From: Nemania diffusa
Lineage: Eukaryota > Ascomycota > Sordariomycetes > Xylariales > Xylariaceae
DNA length: 64,000 nucleotides
NCBI GenBank assembly: GCA_038501195.1
Contig: JBBPUQ010000001.1
Coordinates: 3,348,001-3,412,000 of the forward strand
Reading direction: 5' to 3'
Position numbers and translations under genes: made by a program. The number at the start of each line of letters is the position of its first letter. Position 1 is the first letter of the stretch. Below the pieces are notes generated by a model that did not search any database, had not been told where the DNA came from, and worked only from the letters and a program-made list of their open reading frames with translations. This document shows positions 1 through 11,047 of this stretch, piece by piece.

Positions 1-1171
1 AACTAGAAGAGCGCTTAGATGACCGGGGTTTCACCATTGGGCGCCCCTTGTGGTTATCGAGCACCACAGTGCCGATGTTAGGCTGAAGTGTCGTGAAGGC
101 CCAATTGCCAACGCGCGCACGACTACGTGTCAGGGCACGCAACAGGGTACTCTTACCAGCGTTTGGAAGCCCGACGAAGCCCACGTCTGCGAGGAGTTTA
201 AGCTCCAGATCCAATTGCATGCGTACAGCCTTTTCTCCCCTAGTTGCGAATAGGGGACGAGGCAGGTCTTTGGAGACGAAGTGTGGATTGCCCAAGCCGC
301 CAAGGCCCCCTGCTGCCAGCAAAATAGGACGAGGAGACGCGACGGAGAGGTCGAGATGAATGGAAGGTTCGGGTTGAGCATACAGGCGCTCTCGGCTCGG
401 TAGCCGGGGGAGTGATAGGTTGCGACGCTCGCCAGGTGACATGCCTGGGTACAAGACAAACTTATGCGCGTTCGCGTGTTCCGGCGGGTCAGGCAATTCC
501 ATGTTCATTCGGATAGCCTCACTCTCACCAACACCCGCCTCCTCACTCGCCTGGGCGGCTGCCTCGGCCTCCCTGACCAACTTCGCATACTCGCGCTCCT
601 TCTCCCTCGCTTGGCGGTAGAGCATTGTCTCTTCAACCACCGGGTCTATTCTCTCGATCTCCCGGACAACGGTGCCAATAGGGACCTGGATGATGACGTC
701 CTCGCCTCGGGCACCACCGCGATTGCTGCCCTGCCCCGTCTTACCACGGCCAGCGCGGATGATGCGGCGACGCGCTAGCTTGTGCAGCGAGTTCTCACCG
801 TGAACGGCCTGAATATATACATTCCCACCATGACCGCCATCGCCGCCATTGGCAGGCCCGTTGGCTAGGAATGCTTCGCGGAGAAACGAAATGCAGCCAT
901 GGCCACCTCCACCGGCTTGAATTGTCACCCTGACCTTATCAGCAAAGCTGGAGATAGAATAGTCATCTGGCGAAGGGTTCAGGCGTGACAGCGGTATCGT
1001 ATCGTCCGTAGTCAAAGTCTCGGTGCCGTCGCTATTCTCGGCGATGGGGGTCGACGCGGGGGGGGTCGAGGTCGAGAGCCTAGCTCGAGATATACGGGTG
1101 AGGGAGCGGAACAGTGTCGGATAAAGGAATGGAAGGAAGAAGGCCGAGGCTGGGGAGCATCTCGGTGGCAT
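1..1171 (-). CDS. MTG2: Obg-family GTPase, Mtg2-like (C-terminus outside window)
   Basis: Translating the minus strand from the ATG at 1171 gives 390 codons without a stop or intron up to the window edge. Residues 1-70 look like a basic/Ser-Thr mitochondrial presequence. A glycine-rich Obg fold follows (AGGGGHG near residue 84, GGDGGHGGN near 110, RAGRGKTGQGSNRGGARGED after it). The P-loop GLPNAGKST is near residue 335, followed by the switch region WAFTTLQPNIG. The later G-motifs (NKxD) lie beyond the edge. The family (bacterial ObgE/CgtA, yeast Mtg2) acts in assembly of the mitochondrial large ribosomal subunit. About 60 charged residues (roughly 190-250, Arg/Glu/Ala-rich) interrupt the Obg fold relative to bacterial proteins; I take this as a eukaryotic insertion. 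The family call is firm; the mitochondrial location is inferred from the N-terminus and the family. Confidence 0.93.
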   Translation of the reverse strand, partial: MPPRCSPASAFFLPFLYPTLFRSLTRISRARLSTSTPPASTPIAENSDGTETLTTDDTIPLSRLNPSPDDYSISSFADKVRVTIQAGGGGHGCISFLREAFLANGPANGGDGGHGGNVYIQAVHGENSLHKLARRRIIRAGRGKTGQGSNRGGARGEDVIIQVPIGTVVREIERIDPVVEETMLYRQAREKEREYAKLVREAEAAAQASEEAGVGESEAIRMNMELPDPPEHANAHKFVLYPGMSPGERRNLSLPRLPSRERLYAQPEPSIHLDLSVASPRPILLAAGGLGGLGNPHFVSKDLPRPLFATRGEKAVRMQLDLELKLLADVGFVGLPNAGKSTLLRALTRSRARVGNWAFTTLQPNIGTVVLDNHKGRPMVKPRSSKRSSS

Positions 1172-3156
1172 CTTCGGCAGCTCTAATTGGGTTGAGCTTC
1201 GTATATCATTATGTTGGGTGCCGGTGGCAGCTCAGATGAATGGTCGCATTTCCGAAATTTTGGACCGATAAGATAGTACGTGCCTACAGATACCTGGCAC
1301 CTTAGGTAGGTACAGGTATCTAGGGTTGTGTACCTGCCTACCTGGGTACTTAGTGTAGTCTAGATACCTACTATATACCGTATCTAGATAAAGCCTCCTC
1401 CTATTTCCGGAGTGCCCCAAGCTCGCCATGCGCTAAGCCGTTGAAAGATTAGCGCCGGTAGCGACCCGGAATCAAGGGGACAAGGGAGGGCAGTTAACCC
1501 CTCCAGTAAAGATCAAGGAGGGGGCCTTGCAGGTGGGTGGTTGACAACACATCAGAACTACTATACTACCTACTGTACATAGTATGCGTAGTATTTGAAC
1601 TAGATAGATAACCCCAATTGCGTGCATACCTACTCACTAGATACCTCCTCCTTTTCAAGCATCCATCTTCATGGTCGAAGAATTGGTGCGTAGTTCAATA
1701 GGAGGAAGTAATCGAATAGTGTTTCCGCTCGCAATTGGGGGGTCAATTGAGCATACCTTAGCCTTTTATGTTATTCAATCGTCAATTCTTGGGAAACGAG
1801 AAACGAGCAGTCGTTCTAATTATGCGTAGCCGCTGACAGCTCGGCTAGCCAAACCCTAAAAGCTGAAGGCACGCCATCTCAACAAAAGCGGTGTACATAG
1901 TATGATTAGACAGTACATAGGGAGGGATTAGACCGTACCTACTAGGTAGATGAAGTGTCCAAGACATTACATTAGGAATGTGTTGCATACCTACTACGCA
2001 TACATATATAAACTACTATAGTCGATCCTGTATAAGTACTGTGAAAGATTGGGACCATCTCACTACATGATATACCTACTATACTTATCTGGGTTCCTAA
2101 CTTACTTTGTATACTTAATCGCCTAGGTATGCAACAGACAGGTACGCATAGTATGTAGATCTATTTGTCTGGCTACATGTACTGTACAGCTGGCGATTTT
2201 GGAGGCTCAAGACAGGTCGGTATGTACTAGATAGTGTAAATATACCTAAGGTAGATATGTAGGTACCCTAAAAAGAGTTTGACCTATCAGAGGTCGATCC
2301 GCCTATTTCAATGTTACCCCTCTCACCCATCTCTTAAAACACTAGGGTATGTTTTCTGATAATAGATACCTACATACATACATGCTTAAGCTACCTACCT
2401 CCTACTTGAACTGGAACAAATATCCATCGTCTTCGCATGCACCTCTCCCTCTCCCTCTCCCTATACCTCCCTCTCCTACCTATAGGTATTCGCATCTTGA
2501 ATCATCCCCATACTCTAGCGTCATTACTATTGCTGCCCCGGTCGCTTGAACCCCCGTTCTCCCCCCTCACAACCGGGCTGATCTGATCAATCAAGATCTG
2601 GGGTGTGCAGCAATGTCGGCGGATCTGCGAACGCTCGATTGGGTTACTCTCATGCACTCTGCATACTAGCAGCAATCAAGCCGCCCATTCGAGCCACGAC
2701 AGCCAAATTTTATCTCCTGCCCGAACGTGGACATACCTCTGGCGCTCGGGCTTCGCTGGGCTGTTACACACTTTGCTACCTCTGCTGATTCTCTCGCTCT
2801 CGTCAATTGGTCTTTGTGTGTCCCTCCGTTCTCTGTATCATCTGCACCACCACTCACCACTCCCTATTGTCAACACTACCTGCCTACCTACCACGGCTGC
2901 CGCCACTGCCACCACCAACACCACTCACTATTCTCTTTCTCTACTGTACTTACCTACTGTAGGTATCGTTCTGCTAGCCTCGAGAGTGCTCGTCAGGTCA
3001 GCCAGCCAGCCAGCCAGCTACCTACCTAAGCTACCCAACCAGTCAATACCAATCGCATCAGTCAGTCGATCTGTCAACCAGTCAGTACGCCTGCTTCTCT
3101 CTCTCTCTCGCTTCCTCGCGCTCTCACATACGCACACACGTATACACGCGCACGCA

Positions 3157-3194
<38 letters not shown>

Positions 3195-3821
3195 CGCATA
3201 CACACACACACATCACATTTGTCTCTCTCCCTCTCTCTCTAGCTACCCCCAAGTCTTGGCTTCCCTCCCGTACTGTGCGTGTATCGTGTTCGTCTCTGGT
3301 CTCTAGTCTCTGGTCTCTAGGTACCCCACACTCCCATAGAGCCACATACGACAGCCCGTACAGCCCGTTAGAGTTGTTCGGCTCCCGTGATATCGGCCAT
3401 ATCGGGTCGCAAGCTTGCCCTTCCCTTCTCCTTATTTGCTGCCCTCTTTTTTTCTTTTCGCCGCATTCGACCGGGCGGTCAATTCTACTTCCTGCATGAC
3501 AATTGCGAGCTAGCCACAGACTGAACACCTCTCGTCCAGTTCCCCCCTCCTGCCACCACGCGGTTCGCTGTAACACTGCCACTACCTGGACGGTAGTGCC
3601 CGCTGGCTGTGCTGTTGCTTGTCTTCCTTTTCATAATACAGGTCAGTCTCCATTCTGCTTACTTCTGATCCTGTTCCCCCCTTCTCGCTCCATGGACCCT
3701 TTCGGGTCACTTTATGGAAACCTTGTACGATAGCACATCATAAGCCTGCCGTCCCCTATGTGCACCGACCTCACATACCGGCCGTCCTCGCCTCCGCCGC
3801 CCTCGGCTTCACGCCGCTAAG
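1172..3821. other. Divergent intergenic region between MTG2 and the 235-aa gene
   Basis: No recognisable gene. The stretch 1172-2600 is AT-rich and full of TACCTA/TAGGTA/GTAC words, densest at 1285-1380 and 2090-2400. From about 2440 the plus strand becomes pyrimidine-rich (CCCTCT, CTCT and CA tracts), which looks like the promoter and long 5' leader of the downstream plus-strand gene. Long open frames across the CA/CT tract (for example 2605-3306 plus and 3124-3582 minus) are repeats read as peptide and carry no domain. Confidence 0.6.
3093..3320. repeat. CT and CA microsatellites plus a 14-bp tandem duplication
   Basis: Pyrimidine tract at about 3093-3110 (CTCTCT), then an almost uninterrupted CA-rich tract at about 3122-3217, then CT again at 3222-3240. 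At 3293-3306 and 3307-3320 the 14-mer TCTCTGGTCTCTAG is perfectly duplicated head to tail. The tract lies about 0.5 kb upstream of the ATG at 3822, in its probable promoter or 5' leader. Confidence 0.85.
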
Positions 3822-4617
3822 ATGTATCCCAGGGAGAAACACCGCAAGTCCGTCATTAGGATGGATCCGGACTGTGCCATCTGCCATGCCCCTGCCACCC
3901 ATGCCTGTGACTGCGAGGCAAAGGGGCTCGAGCACGCAGTTCAGCAAGCAGAGCTCCGGATGATGCAGTCCGTGTACACTGAGATACGGTAAGCCATTCC
4001 CCGAATATAGTCTTCGCTGTCCAGACCTGGGTGTCCACGCGTCGCCGTATGCTATTTCATGCTAACGTCATATTAGCACTTGGGTTCGGGCACATGCCCA
4101 GGATTATATACTGGAGTACTTTCGCCTGCTCACAGAGCGGCGGAAGTCTGCACATAACCAGCATATTGAGCAATTAACAGCAAATGCTTATCATTTTTAC
4201 CATGCGCCTCCACATCCAAGCGAGATCCAGGCAGCTCAGGCCGCTCTTAAGCGAGGCATCGATGAGGATTGGCAGTCGAGTGTCCAGCGGTACCCAGAAG
4301 TGCTAGAGTATTTCTTCGGCTTGGTCGAGCTGAACCTCCCAACCGAAGATGATCCTGCCGTCAAGGATCCGCCACTGAGCGCAATGAACGGAGCAGCGAG
4401 GAAGGCGAATAGGCGCAACTCAATCATAGTCCCAGAGAGCACACACGAGAGAGCCCGTATTAGCAGAAGAACACCACCACCACCCGCCATCGAGCGGAGA
4501 ACGCCCGCTCCTCCTTCCATGCATGTCGTAAACCCCATGGCGCCAGTACCACGGTCACGGCGGCAGGCTTACCGGTCGCCGACAGCACCACCTCAAAGTT
4601 TCTATAACTATCATTAA
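3822..4617 (+). CDS. Conserved fungal protein of unknown function with Cys-rich N-terminus (235 aa)
   Basis: Two exons, 3822-3988 and 4077-4617; the intron has GTAAGC...TATTAG borders and interrupts an Arg codon. The 235-residue product starts MYPREKHRKS. Next comes a compact Cys/His cluster CAICHAPATHACDCEAKGLE (residues 18-37), which could bind a metal. A helical, Trp- and Tyr-rich middle follows (WVRAHAQDYILEYFRLLTER), and then a basic Pro/Arg-rich, probably disordered tail. The cluster and middle segment resemble an uncharacterised protein widespread in filamentous ascomycetes, but I know of no assigned function. The start is the first ATG ahead of the conserved segment; an intron in the leader upstream is possible. 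The model is supported by good splice sites and an uninterrupted conserved frame. Confidence 0.82.
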
Positions 4618-7546
4618 ATAGGATAACCGAAAGGAATCCGGCCGAAAAGCATCATGTCTTTCTTATCATAGTTAGCGGGACACTCCTCACTTTACGCTAC
4701 CATAACCCAAATGAGTCAATATCGACTCACCACAGCTCGAGCGTTATACGAGACTGCTGGGTAACAAGTCTAAACAACCTTTTTTTTTCTCCCTCGTGCA
4801 GATACAGCAAGCCTACTGCTATCACATTTTAGATATCAAGAGGATAGTGTTTCACGAGACGACGATTACATGAGTCGATGACCACGTTCTGCAATGCATT
4901 CAGGAACTGGCTGGGGAACAACCACGGCTCAGGTCTATAATCATTTTGCATAGCGCCGGTACTGTTACCTTTTGACACCATTTTCAAGGTTCCTTTGTCT
5001 CTATCTATCACCTCGCCGCTCTATCTTGCAGGCTCAAGGAGAAGAGCCTCTAGAACGCATATCCCGATTTTATTAGGTCCGGACGGTGTTGCAGGCCTTG
5101 GTTATTATCTCGAATTTACTTATTCCGCAGATCGCGGCACCGGAGTATGGAGTTTCAAAGCAGTAATTCATAAATGGAGGAGTGAGCATAGCGAGGCTCG
5201 TCGCAACCAAGTTGTTTGATCGTCAGATATACGAGTCCAGGTGGGAAGAGATGCGCTCCACCTGAAGCGAAATAGCCAGAGCCAATCACGATGCGAGGCT
5301 GCTAGCACAAGGGGTACCTGGGGAAGTTGGAACGCATTCCTGTTCAAGCTAACGTTGGGTTTTGTCAGAAGAGCCTAGATTAGGGATGGTATTGTGCTAC
5401 GGATGAATACGTTATCACCTTGTGAGGCTGAACATGAGCGCCTGATTGGTCTACAGATGAGAACAGAGTCTGGAATACGCCTCTTGACTGACTGTCTGTC
5501 CATCAGCATTAAGGTCTCGAGGCCCCAGTAGAGCAGTAGACAAGAAACCAAACAATTCAAACACTCCGCTCTTGGATATGCCACTTCGCGAACCTAGTAG
5601 CCTCTAGCCCAATCGTCAAGTTGATCGCAATTGAAGATAGGAACTATTGTACAGTGTGCCACGACCCGCGACTGTTGCGCCCTATGACATCCGCGACTGT
5701 GACGAGTCCGACACGTAGATGGGGTAAGATCCGAGCCCCGGCTAACCACCACATCTACCTATGAGATACCTATAGTGAACGTGAACATCTGACTTGGAGT
5801 TGGAGGGCTGGGTAGATAGAGTTGACAACGTGTGTGTATGCACACCCAAACAAAACAGCAGAAAAAGCTTCGGTAGCATGTTGATTCCCATCATCCGTTC
5901 CACGTTTCGGCTTTCTAAGAAAGGACGAAACAAGCCATTCATGATTATAACCTCCGCCTGACCTATTCATCTACCAATCTATCTATCTATATGTCCGTAC
6001 GTACATGTGTATATATGCACGTTCGTGTATAATAGTACGGAGCTTATTAACTCCTAATAGGTTGCCGCAGTCTATCGGGAGACACTATCTGACACCAACC
6101 CTCGCAGCAGCCGATGTTGTACGTTATGCACGTCGCGAGTTTTCGGTCAGAGTGTCCCTCTGGATTGGCTGGGAGGGCTGAAAGCAGTGGAACACACCAC
6201 CACCTCTTGCTTTGCCTCCCGTCTCCCCTACCCTGCCTACCCTACCTTACTCAGACTACATACCTACCTACATAATACATACCCTCCCTCGCTACTACAT
6301 ATGTTGCGTCCTCTCGTGGCCTCACCCGTCGTCCGGGGGCGCGGAGATTGGATAAAGGCGCACCGTGAACGCCAGAAACTTTACATTAGGTGTGGATGCA
6401 TAGTATCTCCCCAGATATAATCGAACTCCTCCCATCCCGCCCGTCTCCGGAATCTACCGGTAGCACGTTCGACGTTGGGATGAGCAGGTAGGTAGCGTGG
6501 GCAAGCAGGCGAGAGTCAGACCAGGCGATGCCGCGATACGCGTTCTGTCACGTCGTGGTCTGCCAGCGAAACTTACTTGAGTATGGATTGCGTACGTACA
6601 TAGCTATCTGGTACATGATCTCTAATCCACTCGCCTACATATAATAGGCGTGCGTACATTGTGATACATCATGAGCTCAGCTCATCCACCCATTCCCGGT
6701 GGACTATCCTTGTGCGTCTGCGTACATGTATGTATATATATGTTTGTAAGTGGCTAGCAGAGTGCTATGTGCAAGATATAGTAGGTACATCATACTAGGG
6801 ATTAGTCAACCACGCCTACGTGTTACTATGTATACACAAACACATCATGTATGTATGTATGTATGTAAGTGCGTGCGTGCGGACGTGCGTGCCCTGCAGT
6901 GTATGCGTACTTATGCAGGCGGGCATAAAGAGGTAACAATTGTCACGCTGCATCATCGATCACGAGACTGATTTGGCGTGCATCACGCTTAGGCATGTAG
7001 CGTAGATATTTATGTACCCGTATGGATAACCGGGCCAGCAGCAGCAGCAGCGCGGCCCAACCTCGAACCCAACCTCGATTCATTGAACGACGGGCGGCAC
7101 GGTCTCGACCCCCCGGAATCTACCACCGATCCGTCGGGTCTGCATGCCCTGGCTAGCAATATGAGGATGCAAGTTCGCGTTGTTCGTGGGCTCGTCCACG
7201 TGTATCACTCAAACTGACGCGGATGTTCTTGTGAAACGCTACCTTACTCCGGGGATTTGCGGAATCGACCCGTTCGTGGAGCTATATATGACGACCTAGC
7301 TAAGAGGAGTATAGCGGTGGACCAAGCACATGCATTCGTAGCATACTGGTTTAGTTAAGAGGTATAGGTAGTCAATTGGACAGCTAGGTAGGTATGGTCC
7401 ATCTGTAGAGCATTATTAGATTGATTAAATACTCTTTTATTTATTCCCGCGACTAAATCGCTATTGTAGCTCTTGCTATAGGGTTACCAATGCCGGGCCG
7501 GTGAGATATCATGAATGAGGAGGTAAGATGGAGAAGACATAAACGT
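4618..7546. other. Intergenic region, no recognisable gene
   Basis: No open frame of note on either strand; the longest are 60-77 codons without recognisable domains. It contains short TATG/TACG-rich stretches and a (ATGT)n-(GTGC)n microsatellite at about 6847-6893. A 44-codon ATG frame at 7022-7156 with an AGC (Ser) run was examined and not accepted. Confidence 0.5.
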
Positions 7547-7810
7547 TTACACAATGAGGGGGGATACGGCGCTCGGGGTGACGATAACATATGTGGGAAA
7601 CGCCTGGAGCTCTACAGCTGACCCCGAAATTGCTTCTGGCTCGCCAGGTTCGAGGGCAATATCTGTGTCAATCCTAGACGACTGGTGATTTCCCTGCGAC
7701 ATAGGAGAGGAGTCTGTTGTCTCGGGGCTATCCACTTCAGCAGCCGGTTCTCCATCAGGCTTGATCACTGGTTCCTGTTCTGGTTCTAATTGGGGGGAGT
7801 CGTCGAAGCT
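7547..7810 (-). other. In-frame open extension behind the BFR1 stop codon (87 codons)
   Basis: Directly after the BFR1 TAG (7813-7811), the same reading frame stays open for 87 codons to a TAA ending at 7547. Its composition is acidic and Pro/Ser-rich (for example EPEQEPVIKPDGEPAAEV), similar to disordered C-termini and unlike translated spacer DNA. It may be 3' UTR, stop-codon readthrough, or coding sequence of a splice variant. A 48-nt segment ending exactly at the TAG begins with GT (GTTACA) and ends with AG, and its length is a multiple of three, so its removal would join the frames; the donor is weak. Not a confirmed gene part. Confidence 0.35.
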
Positions 7811-9379
7811 CTACTCCTTCTTGTCCTCCAAAGAAGCACCTTTAAGGTCCGATGTAACAGCCTCGACTTTAGGGTCGGCCTTGTCGCCATTGGTACCGTT
7901 AGGGGTTGCAGTGCCAGATGCTTCAGCAGCCTCATCGGCCTCCAATTTTTCAATCTCCTTCTTCGCCTTCTCGATGTTCTAGAAATGGTCAGCATACGAT
8001 CCATGTAATATCATTACTATGACCTACTCGTTGCGTCTCGGCCTGTTGATCAGACTTCCAGTGATCGAGTTTTGCCTTGACTTTCTCAACAACAGCTGGC
8101 ACGTCAGCAGCGCTCATTGGGGGGTCAATGCCCAGGAAACTACAGTCATCGATGACAGAAGGTGGGCAGTTAAAACCGCTCTTCTCAACGGGAGCCGACT
8201 TTTTGCCCTTCTTTCCTTTCTTGATCGCAGGCAGGTAATCGTCGTCGCGGTCCTCCTTTCGCACCAGCTTAGTACCCTTTAAACCAGAGTCGTCAACCTT
8301 GCGCGAAGCTTGAGCCGTCAACCCACTATCGGCCAAAAGGGGAGCCTTCTCGGTGGATGTAGATGACGGGTCGTAGAAGTGAAGCAGGCTATTGGCGCGG
8401 CGAATCTCCTCAAGGTAGGCTGGGTCACTGGCCTCCTGGAGCAACTTCTGGGCGCGCTCCTTCTTCTTCTCCTTGTCAAAGCGCTCCCGTTCAGCCTTTT
8501 GGCGCTCCCGGGCTTTCTGGCGCGCCTCACGCTCGTGCTCGCCAAAGGCCTTCTTCGCAGCATAGTATTCGTCCTTTAGTTTGCGCACAGCCTGGAATTT
8601 CTCTTGCTGCTCGGCTTGTAGTTTGCTTCGTTCGTCGCGCAGGGAGTTGAGGTTCTTGAAAGCCTCGTCTTGTTCGGCCTTAATAGAATCCAGCTCGGAC
8701 TGAACCTTAGAGTAGCGATCGCTGAGGGCCCGGGCCTCGGGGTCCTCCATGCTATCCTTGATCTCCTTGATCTTGGCCTTCACATCGTCAATGGCCTTCT
8801 GGGAGTTGTCGAATTGCGCAAAGTTCTTGCGCTGCTTGCGTAGGTTCGAGACCTCATTCAAAGCCTTCTTCTCGTCGACAAGCTTCATTAAGCCGCTATT
8901 CACTTCGCTCTCGAGACTCTCGATCTTGCGGTCGATCTCCTCGACGCTCTTGAAAGCGACCTTGCCACGCGCACTCTTCTGTTCGGTAATACGAGATCGG
9001 AGCTGTTCGTCGAGACGCTTGATCTGATCCAGCTTCGAGTTGCGGGCGTTCTTTCCGACGCCTTGCTTGTTACGGATATCGTTTGCTTCGGCGATCAGCT
9101 CCTGTCGGCGCTTCTGAGTGGGGGTTGGAGCATCTTTATTCTTGTTCGGCGCGACGAGTTCGACCTTAGCCTTGATAGCGTTCTAGACGAGTGTGTAAGC
9201 ATATCGCCTTGCGCAAAATAAACGGCACTACGACATACATATTTGGCCATCGAGTCCTGGTATTCCTTCTCAGCCGTGGCCAGACGCTCATTGAAGAGTT
9301 CGGCATTGGGCTTCTCGGGCTTCTTCTTGTCAGCCACTGCCGGAGCAGCAGCGGGGGAGGTAGCAACCTCGGCCATCAT
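7811..9379 (-). CDS. BFR1: Nuclear segregation protein Bfr1 homologue
   Basis: Three exons on the minus strand: 9379-9239, 9182-8028 and 7978-7811, with GTATGT...CTAG and GTAGGT...CTAG introns, both phase 0, giving 487 aa (yeast Bfr1 has 470). The protein is almost wholly helical, with heptad-rich Glu/Lys/Arg segments and a strongly basic coiled-coil stretch (AREAERQKA-like) in the middle. Then follow the conserved segments DPAYLEEIRRANSLLHFYDP and FNCPPSVIDDCSFLGIDPP, and an acidic tail. In yeast Bfr1 associates with ER-bound polyribosomal mRNP complexes and affects secretion and ploidy; the same role is inferred here. Two tandem ATGs (9379 and 9376) are possible starts. BFR1 is divergent from RPB5 across about 0.8 kb. 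The reading frame stays open beyond the stop (see the separate entry). Confidence 0.93.
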
Positions 9380-10196
9380 TGGAGAAAAAAGAAAGAGATC
9401 AGCCGACGCTGGGAGTATGTGAGATATATATAGTATATTATGAGGCTGACAATCCTAGGAAGCCAGCACACACCGAGCGACAAAGGGAAGACTACCAAAT
9501 TAATGATAGACTCTAGCCTCACAGCACTCTAGACGGGTAAGTGCTTATAAGTTATAGGAGGAAGAAGAAAATAGTGAGATAAGGAGGCGAAAGTTAGGGG
9601 AATTGATCGGCAACCTGGGGAGAGGAAGGCCAGATCTCAGGGTCCAGAAAGAAGGCTGTCGGTCAGTTGTCTTGGATTTTTGGCCTGCTAATCGATAGAA
9701 AATTTGGGTGGTCTATGAAGGAATTGGGGTGCACCACTGAAATAGGTTCTCCACCTTAACCTTAATTCACCAATGAACGTACATTGTGGACATGGTCTGG
9801 GCGTTTTATTGCGGGCCCGTTCGCGCCAAATCTGTCCCGCACCTAGACTAGATAGGCCGATACATATGTATCTTTGTCAGAACTGTACCTGCGTTTCTAC
9901 AATCAACCTTCTGTAGTGGAGACCCTGTAGCTTTCTTTCTACTGTATGTAACGTAGGTAGTAGCTCGCGACCCCCTGCAAAGCCGCTGGAATTTTTTAAC
10001 AGTGCAAAGCAAGGCTGAGACCACTTTCTTTGGTCATTGTCACCATCTCTCTTAGACTTGTTCATTTCTCTTTCTCCGTGCAAACCATTGTCACAACCCT
10101 CCGACGCAAGGCCTTCCCGACTTTGAAGCGCACCGGCCCAGCGAAACCGCCAGTGAATAAACCCAGCGCTGCGATAGTACTACCACCGACGCCAAC
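9380..10196. promoter_or_regulatory. Shared divergent promoter region BFR1/RPB5
   Basis: An 817-bp spacer between two start codons pointing away from each other. It has purine-rich runs next to BFR1 (about 9550-9610) and a pyrimidine-rich stretch (about 10020-10080) before the RPB5 start, as expected for a 5' leader. No specific operator is recognisable. Shared control is inferred only from the geometry. Confidence 0.5.
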
Positions 10197-11047
10197 ATGG
10201 CTGATGCAGATATCAACTCGGAGGCGAACGAGAGGAGCATAGTGAAGGCCTGGCGCGCATGGAGAACTGCCCACGAGATGGTCCAGGACCGAGTATGTCA
10301 GCTTGCACACAAGCTAGTAGCCGCAGACGGGGAATAGAGAGATACTAATGTTCTCAGGGCTATGAATTAGCAGAGGAAGAGGTCAAGATCTCTCTTGACG
10401 CGTTCAAAACGCAATACACAAGCATAGACGGCACTGTTTCGTACGTGTGCCCTGGCCACATGGATCGACTGAATCAAATGTAGCGCCGTGACTGACTAGC
10501 GCTTGATGCAACTATTTACAGACGCGAGAGAATGAAGTTCTCTGCTAGGCCAAGCCCCGAGATGCTTAAAAAATACACCCCTCCTGCTACCCCTAGCAAT
10601 CCCGATCCGCAACCGGACATCGGCACGATCTGGGTCGAATTTAATGACGACACAAGCGTTGGCGCCGATGCGATGCGCAAATTCGCCAAGTTTTGCTCGC
10701 ACGAACACTACAGGACCGGCATGATGATTCTGAGCGGCAACGTCTCGTCCGCCGCCAAGAAGGAGATACCCAAATTCGCCCAGTGGACCTCCATCGAGTG
10801 GTTCCTTGAGGAAGACTTACTCATCAACATCACCCATCACGAGCTTGTCCCTCGCCACGTTATTCTGAGTAGAGAGGAGAAGACAGCACTGCTCAAGCGT
10901 TATCGTCTCAAGGAAACGCAACTGCCTCGTATTCTACAACGTGATCCGGTTGCGAAGTATTTCGGCATGCGACGCGGGCAGGTCGTCAAAATTATCCGCA
11001 GCAGTGAAACGGCTGGACGCTACGCCAGTTACCGGCTGTGTGTATGA
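10197..11047 (+). CDS. RPB5: RNA polymerase I/II/III common subunit ABC27 (RPB5)
   Basis: Three exons: 10197-10292, 10358-10440 and 10522-11047. The first intron has a textbook TACTAAT branch site; donors are GTATGT and GTACGT. The 234-aa product (yeast 215) starts MADADINSEANERSIVKAWR, the N-terminal jaw domain. It ends with the highly conserved assembly domain: HELVPRHVILSREEK, the LPRILQRDPVAKYFGMRRGQ segment and the canonical terminus SETAGRYASYRLCV. RPB5 is shared by all three nuclear RNA polymerases. Some 20 residues around 85-100 (KKYTPPATPSNPDPQPD) are a longer Pro-rich loop than in yeast. Identification is secure. Confidence 0.97.

Noticed and set aside
2605..3582. Open frames of 233 codons (plus) and 152 codons (minus) across the CA/CT tract
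   Set aside because: Their length comes from simple repeats that contain no stop codons; there is no domain, and composition is Thr-His or Cys-Val repeats.
4829..5011. 60-codon minus-strand frame
   Set aside because: GTG start, no homology recognised, no introns linking it to other coding-like sequence.
7022..7156. 44-codon ATG frame with a Ser run
   Set aside because: Too short, no conserved feature, no leader or splice support.
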